Shown: positions 62,515 to 64,000 of the stretch, piece by piece | How the letters are laid out: every line of letters begins with the position of its first letter | Numbering within the stretch: the stretch's first letter is position 1 | Source: an uncultured Candidatus Melainabacteria bacterium | GTDB lineage: Bacteria; Cyanobacteriota; Vampirovibrionia; Gastranaerophilales; Gastranaerophilaceae | Length of the DNA: 64,000 bases | Assembly (NCBI GenBank): GCA_934754655.1 | Contig: CAKVIC010000004.1 | Coordinates: 58,339-122,338 of the forward strand | Reading direction: 5' to 3' | Program-made: the position numbers and the translations under genes | The notes under the pieces: model-generated | The model's database searches: none | The model's input: only the letters and a program-made list of their open reading frames with translations | What the model was told of the DNA's origin: nothing

Positions 62515-63267
62515 ATGATTAATCGTAAATCTAGAGATGAAATTAAAAGAATGAGACACGCGGGGCATATAGTTGCTCTTGTTCATAAAAAAATGAAAGA
62601 AGTTCTTGAAGCAGGAATTTCCACGCTAGAATTGGATTCTATTGCTATGCAAGTTATAAAAGAAAATAAAGCTATTCCGACTTTTTTAGGTTATAACGGT
62701 TTTCCTGGTTGTATTTGTACTTCAATTAATGAAATGGTGGTTCACGGTATTCCATCAAAAGACGTTATTGTAAAAGAAGGTGATATTATTGCTATTGATG
62801 TCGGTGCTACTTATGGCGGTATGGTTGGTGATAGCGCTTGGTCTTATGCTGTTGGTAAAATATCTCCGGAAAAAGAACATTTGATGAAAGTAACCGAAGA
62901 ATCTTTGTTCGCAGGAATTTCCCAAATGCGTGCAGGAAATGTGTTAGATGATATTTCAGGCGCGATAGAAGATGTTGCAAATGCAAATCACATGGGCATT
63001 GTGCGCCAGTATGGCGGACACGGCGTAGGACATGTTATGCATGAAGATCCGTTTTTATTCAATTATCGTGTTGGTGATAAAACACTCATCAAATCCGGCA
63101 TGGTAATTGCGATTGAGCCAATGTTAAATTTGGGCTGTGATGATGTTAAGGTTTTGGATGATAATTGGGGCGTGGTTACAAAAGACGGTAAGGCTTCTGC
63201 GCATTTCGAACATACTGTTTTGGCAACAGAAGACGAACCAATATTGATGACAACACTAATGGAATAA
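62515..63267 (+). CDS. map: Type I methionine aminopeptidase
   Basis: Map removes the initiator methionine. The 250 residues show the metal-ligand set of the pita-bread fold: DVGATYGGMVGDSAW near residue 99 (two Asp), GGHGVGHVMHEDP near 177 (His), IEPMLNLG near 204 (Glu) and HFEHTVL near 235 (Glu). The ATG at 62515 is chosen because GAGG lies 8 bases upstream and the promoter overlaps the earlier start. The cassette repeat begins about 70 bp after the stop. Confidence 0.95.
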   Translation: MINRKSRDEIKRMRHAGHIVALVHKKMKEVLEAGISTLELDSIAMQVIKENKAIPTFLGYNGFPGCICTSINEMVVHGIPSKDVIVKEGDIIAIDVGATYGGMVGDSAWSYAVGKISPEKEHLMKVTEESLFAGISQMRAGNVLDDISGAIEDVANANHMGIVRQYGGHGVGHVMHEDPFLFNYRVGDKTLIKSGMVIAIEPMLNLGCDDVKVLDDNWGVVTKDGKASAHFEHTVLATEDEPILMTTLME

Positions 63268-63339
63268 ATGTTTTGATTGTTTTAATGGTAACGCACTTAT
63301 AATGCTGAAATAAATGATTTAAGACAAATTGTTTTACCG

Positions 63340-63400
63340 TGAATTTGCGGTTTATTTTTCCTGTCATCCTGAATTTATTTCAGAATCTGACCAGTGGGCT
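63340..63400. repeat. Palindromic repeat family, copy at the inner edge of cassette 2
   Basis: CCGTGAATTTGCGG followed by TTTATTTTTCCTGTCATCCT and GAATTTATTTCAGAATCTGA (quoted in parts). Relative to copies C and 63893-64000 the 14-bp CCG...CGG block is reversed while the flank keeps its direction. Confidence 0.7.
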
Positions 63401-63406
63401 GGGAGT

Positions 63407-63517
63407 AGTTATTGTGGTGCAATTGGTTCAAAAATGTTTGGTGTTACTGGCTCTATGTTAGGCACAGGTATTGGAAATCTAGCTAATAATAAACTTAATA
63501 ATATGTTATTTGACTAA
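63407..63517 (+). pseudogene. C-terminal fragment of the glycine-rich protein, copy 2
   Basis: SSYCGAIGSKMFGVTGSML and GTGIGNLANNKLNNMLFD (split) match the end of the 11810-12061 fragment almost residue for residue. The upstream side is repeat DNA, so nearly all of the gene is missing. Its stop overlaps the end of the facing 109-aa gene by 12 bp. Confidence 0.7.
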
Positions 63518-63835
63518 AGATTTTATAAAATTATATGTTGCATTATAAGACTCTAAACTATCTTTGTGTACCCATTTACGTATAGCATCAAGAGTGTCTA
63601 TAGCATCTTGTTTAGGTATATCTTTCCATAACGCAACAGCATCAGTAAACCATTCATACCATTCAGATGTTACATCTTTCCAATCTTTGAATGACTCTTC
63701 AGCCATTTTATAAAACTCTAGATTGACTTTTTTGAACGCTAATTGGTTGTTAGAAATGCTAGTATGCTCGCTGGCGTTACGTTTTGTGTTATACAAGTTT
63801 TGATTTTTTATTGCTGGATTAAACCCAATTTTCAT
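63506..63835 (-). CDS. Cassette protein, copy 2 (109 aa), function unknown
   Basis: This is the paralogue of the 11476-11805 protein, of the same length: MKIGFNPAIKNQNLYN at the start, NNQLAFKKVNLEFY, WKDVTSEWYEWFTDAV and PKQDAIDTLDAIRKWV further on. About 33 of the first 38 residues agree; the last 20 residues diverge (ESYNATYNFIKSLVK). There is no signal peptide or membrane helix. The leader and extended -10 are also conserved. It faces the copy 2 fragment of the glycine-rich protein. The function is unknown. Confidence 0.75.
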   Translation of the reverse strand: MKIGFNPAIKNQNLYNTKRNASEHTSISNNQLAFKKVNLEFYKMAEESFKDWKDVTSEWYEWFTDAVALWKDIPKQDAIDTLDAIRKWVHKDSLESYNATYNFIKSLVK

Positions 63836-63869
63836 TAATACACCCTTCGTTTAGTTTTTTTACACAAAA

Positions 63870-63878
63870 ATTATAGCA
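63870..63878 (-). promoter_or_regulatory. Extended -10 promoter (TGCTATAAT) of cassette copy 2
   Basis: Read on the minus strand, TGCTATAAT lies 34 bp before the ATG of the 63506-63835 gene, matching TGATATAAT of copy 1 in sequence and spacing. Confidence 0.65.
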
Positions 63879-63892
63879 TAAAAAGTTTAAAA

Positions 63893-64000
63893 TAAATAAC
63901 CTGTTTAGCGCAAGGTTCAGCGACGGCAAGATGCTGAAACGAGTTCAGCATGACAAAAAAACACGTCCGCAAATCCACGGTTTATTTTTCCTGTCATCCT
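63893..64000. repeat. Palindromic repeat family, right-edge copy (continues past the window)
   Basis: On the minus strand the order is ATGACAGG-AAAAATAAA, CCGTGGATTTGCGG, ACGTGTTTTTTTGTC, ATGCTGAA-CTCGT-TTCAGCAT (perfect 8-bp-arm palindrome), and AACCTTGCGCTAAACAGG, as in copy C. It abuts the cassette promoter like copy A. Confidence 0.8.

Noticed and set aside
1..64000. tRNA or rRNA genes
   Set aside because: No cloverleaf with a GTTCRANNC T-arm or conserved rRNA stretch was seen; GGTTCG at 46650 belongs to the structured island and lacks a tRNA fold.

Overview
The window is a low-GC, gene-dense stretch of chromosome from an anaerobic or fermentative diderm bacterium. The best fit is a gut Melainabacteria/Vampirovibrionia member (Gastranaerophilales-like, the non-photosynthetic sister group of Cyanobacteria). 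This placement is inferred from gene content, not from a search. Supporting signs are: an ATP synthase operon of cyanobacterial type (a, c, b', b, delta, alpha, gamma, with beta and epsilon absent); efp directly before accB; an Mla/TGD-type lipid transporter and a DUF3326-like protein; lipopolysaccharide genes (lpxD, kdsA, kdsC, a heptose adenylyltransferase, an LptD-like protein); pyruvate:ferredoxin oxidoreductase as an anaerobic marker; and flagellins.

Layout. 1-8.4 kb (minus strand): dapB-asd-heptose adenylyltransferase-lpxD, pyruvate:ferredoxin oxidoreductase, a BadF-like ATPase, hpf and a small Cys-rich protein. 8.8-11.3 kb: efp-accB-accC. 11.3-12.5 kb: an accessory island of palindromic repeats around a 109-aa gene facing a broken glycine-rich gene. 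12.5-25.4 kb: ispH, rpsA, gpmI, rel, the atp operon, a HAD hydrolase and a secreted protein. 25.4-26.0 kb: a gene-free region rich in hairpins. 26-34 kb: groES-groEL, an AMIN-like membrane protein, an oligopeptide ABC importer without ATPases, adk. 34-42.7 kb: mlaEFD, a PHP protein, an 89-aa orphan gene, an aldolase, lptD, an M23 peptidase and a 36-aa membrane protein. 42.8-50.4 kb: a membrane protein with three similar units, mutL, a GC-richer structured island, a degenerate metzincin lipoprotein, an ECF sigma/anti-sigma pair, then a 620-bp gene-free region holding a dense cluster of TGTAGAAAAC boxes beside a very AT-rich tract. 50.5-63.3 kb: prepilin, kdsA, aroA, two flagellins plus a degenerate third copy, a TPR/propeller protein, comEC, kdsC, a second prepilin, the DUF3326-like gene and map. 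63.3-64 kb: a second, inverted copy of the 11-12 kb island.

How the genes work together. The envelope genes make and export Kdo/heptose lipopolysaccharide (lpxD, kdsA, kdsC, heptose transferase, lptD) and handle phospholipid traffic (mla) and cell-wall cleavage (M23). dapB/asd feed peptidoglycan and lysine synthesis, accB/accC feed fatty acids, and ispH feeds isoprenoids. ComEC and two prepilins suggest DNA uptake and pili; the flagellins suggest motility. The most unusual parts are the duplicated cassette at both ends of the window, the TGTAGAAAAC box array (a possible replication origin or regulatory hub), the structured island near 46.5-46.7 kb, and an N-terminal tag-like motif shared by several otherwise unrelated proteins. 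No rRNA, tRNA, CRISPR array or transposase gene was seen.
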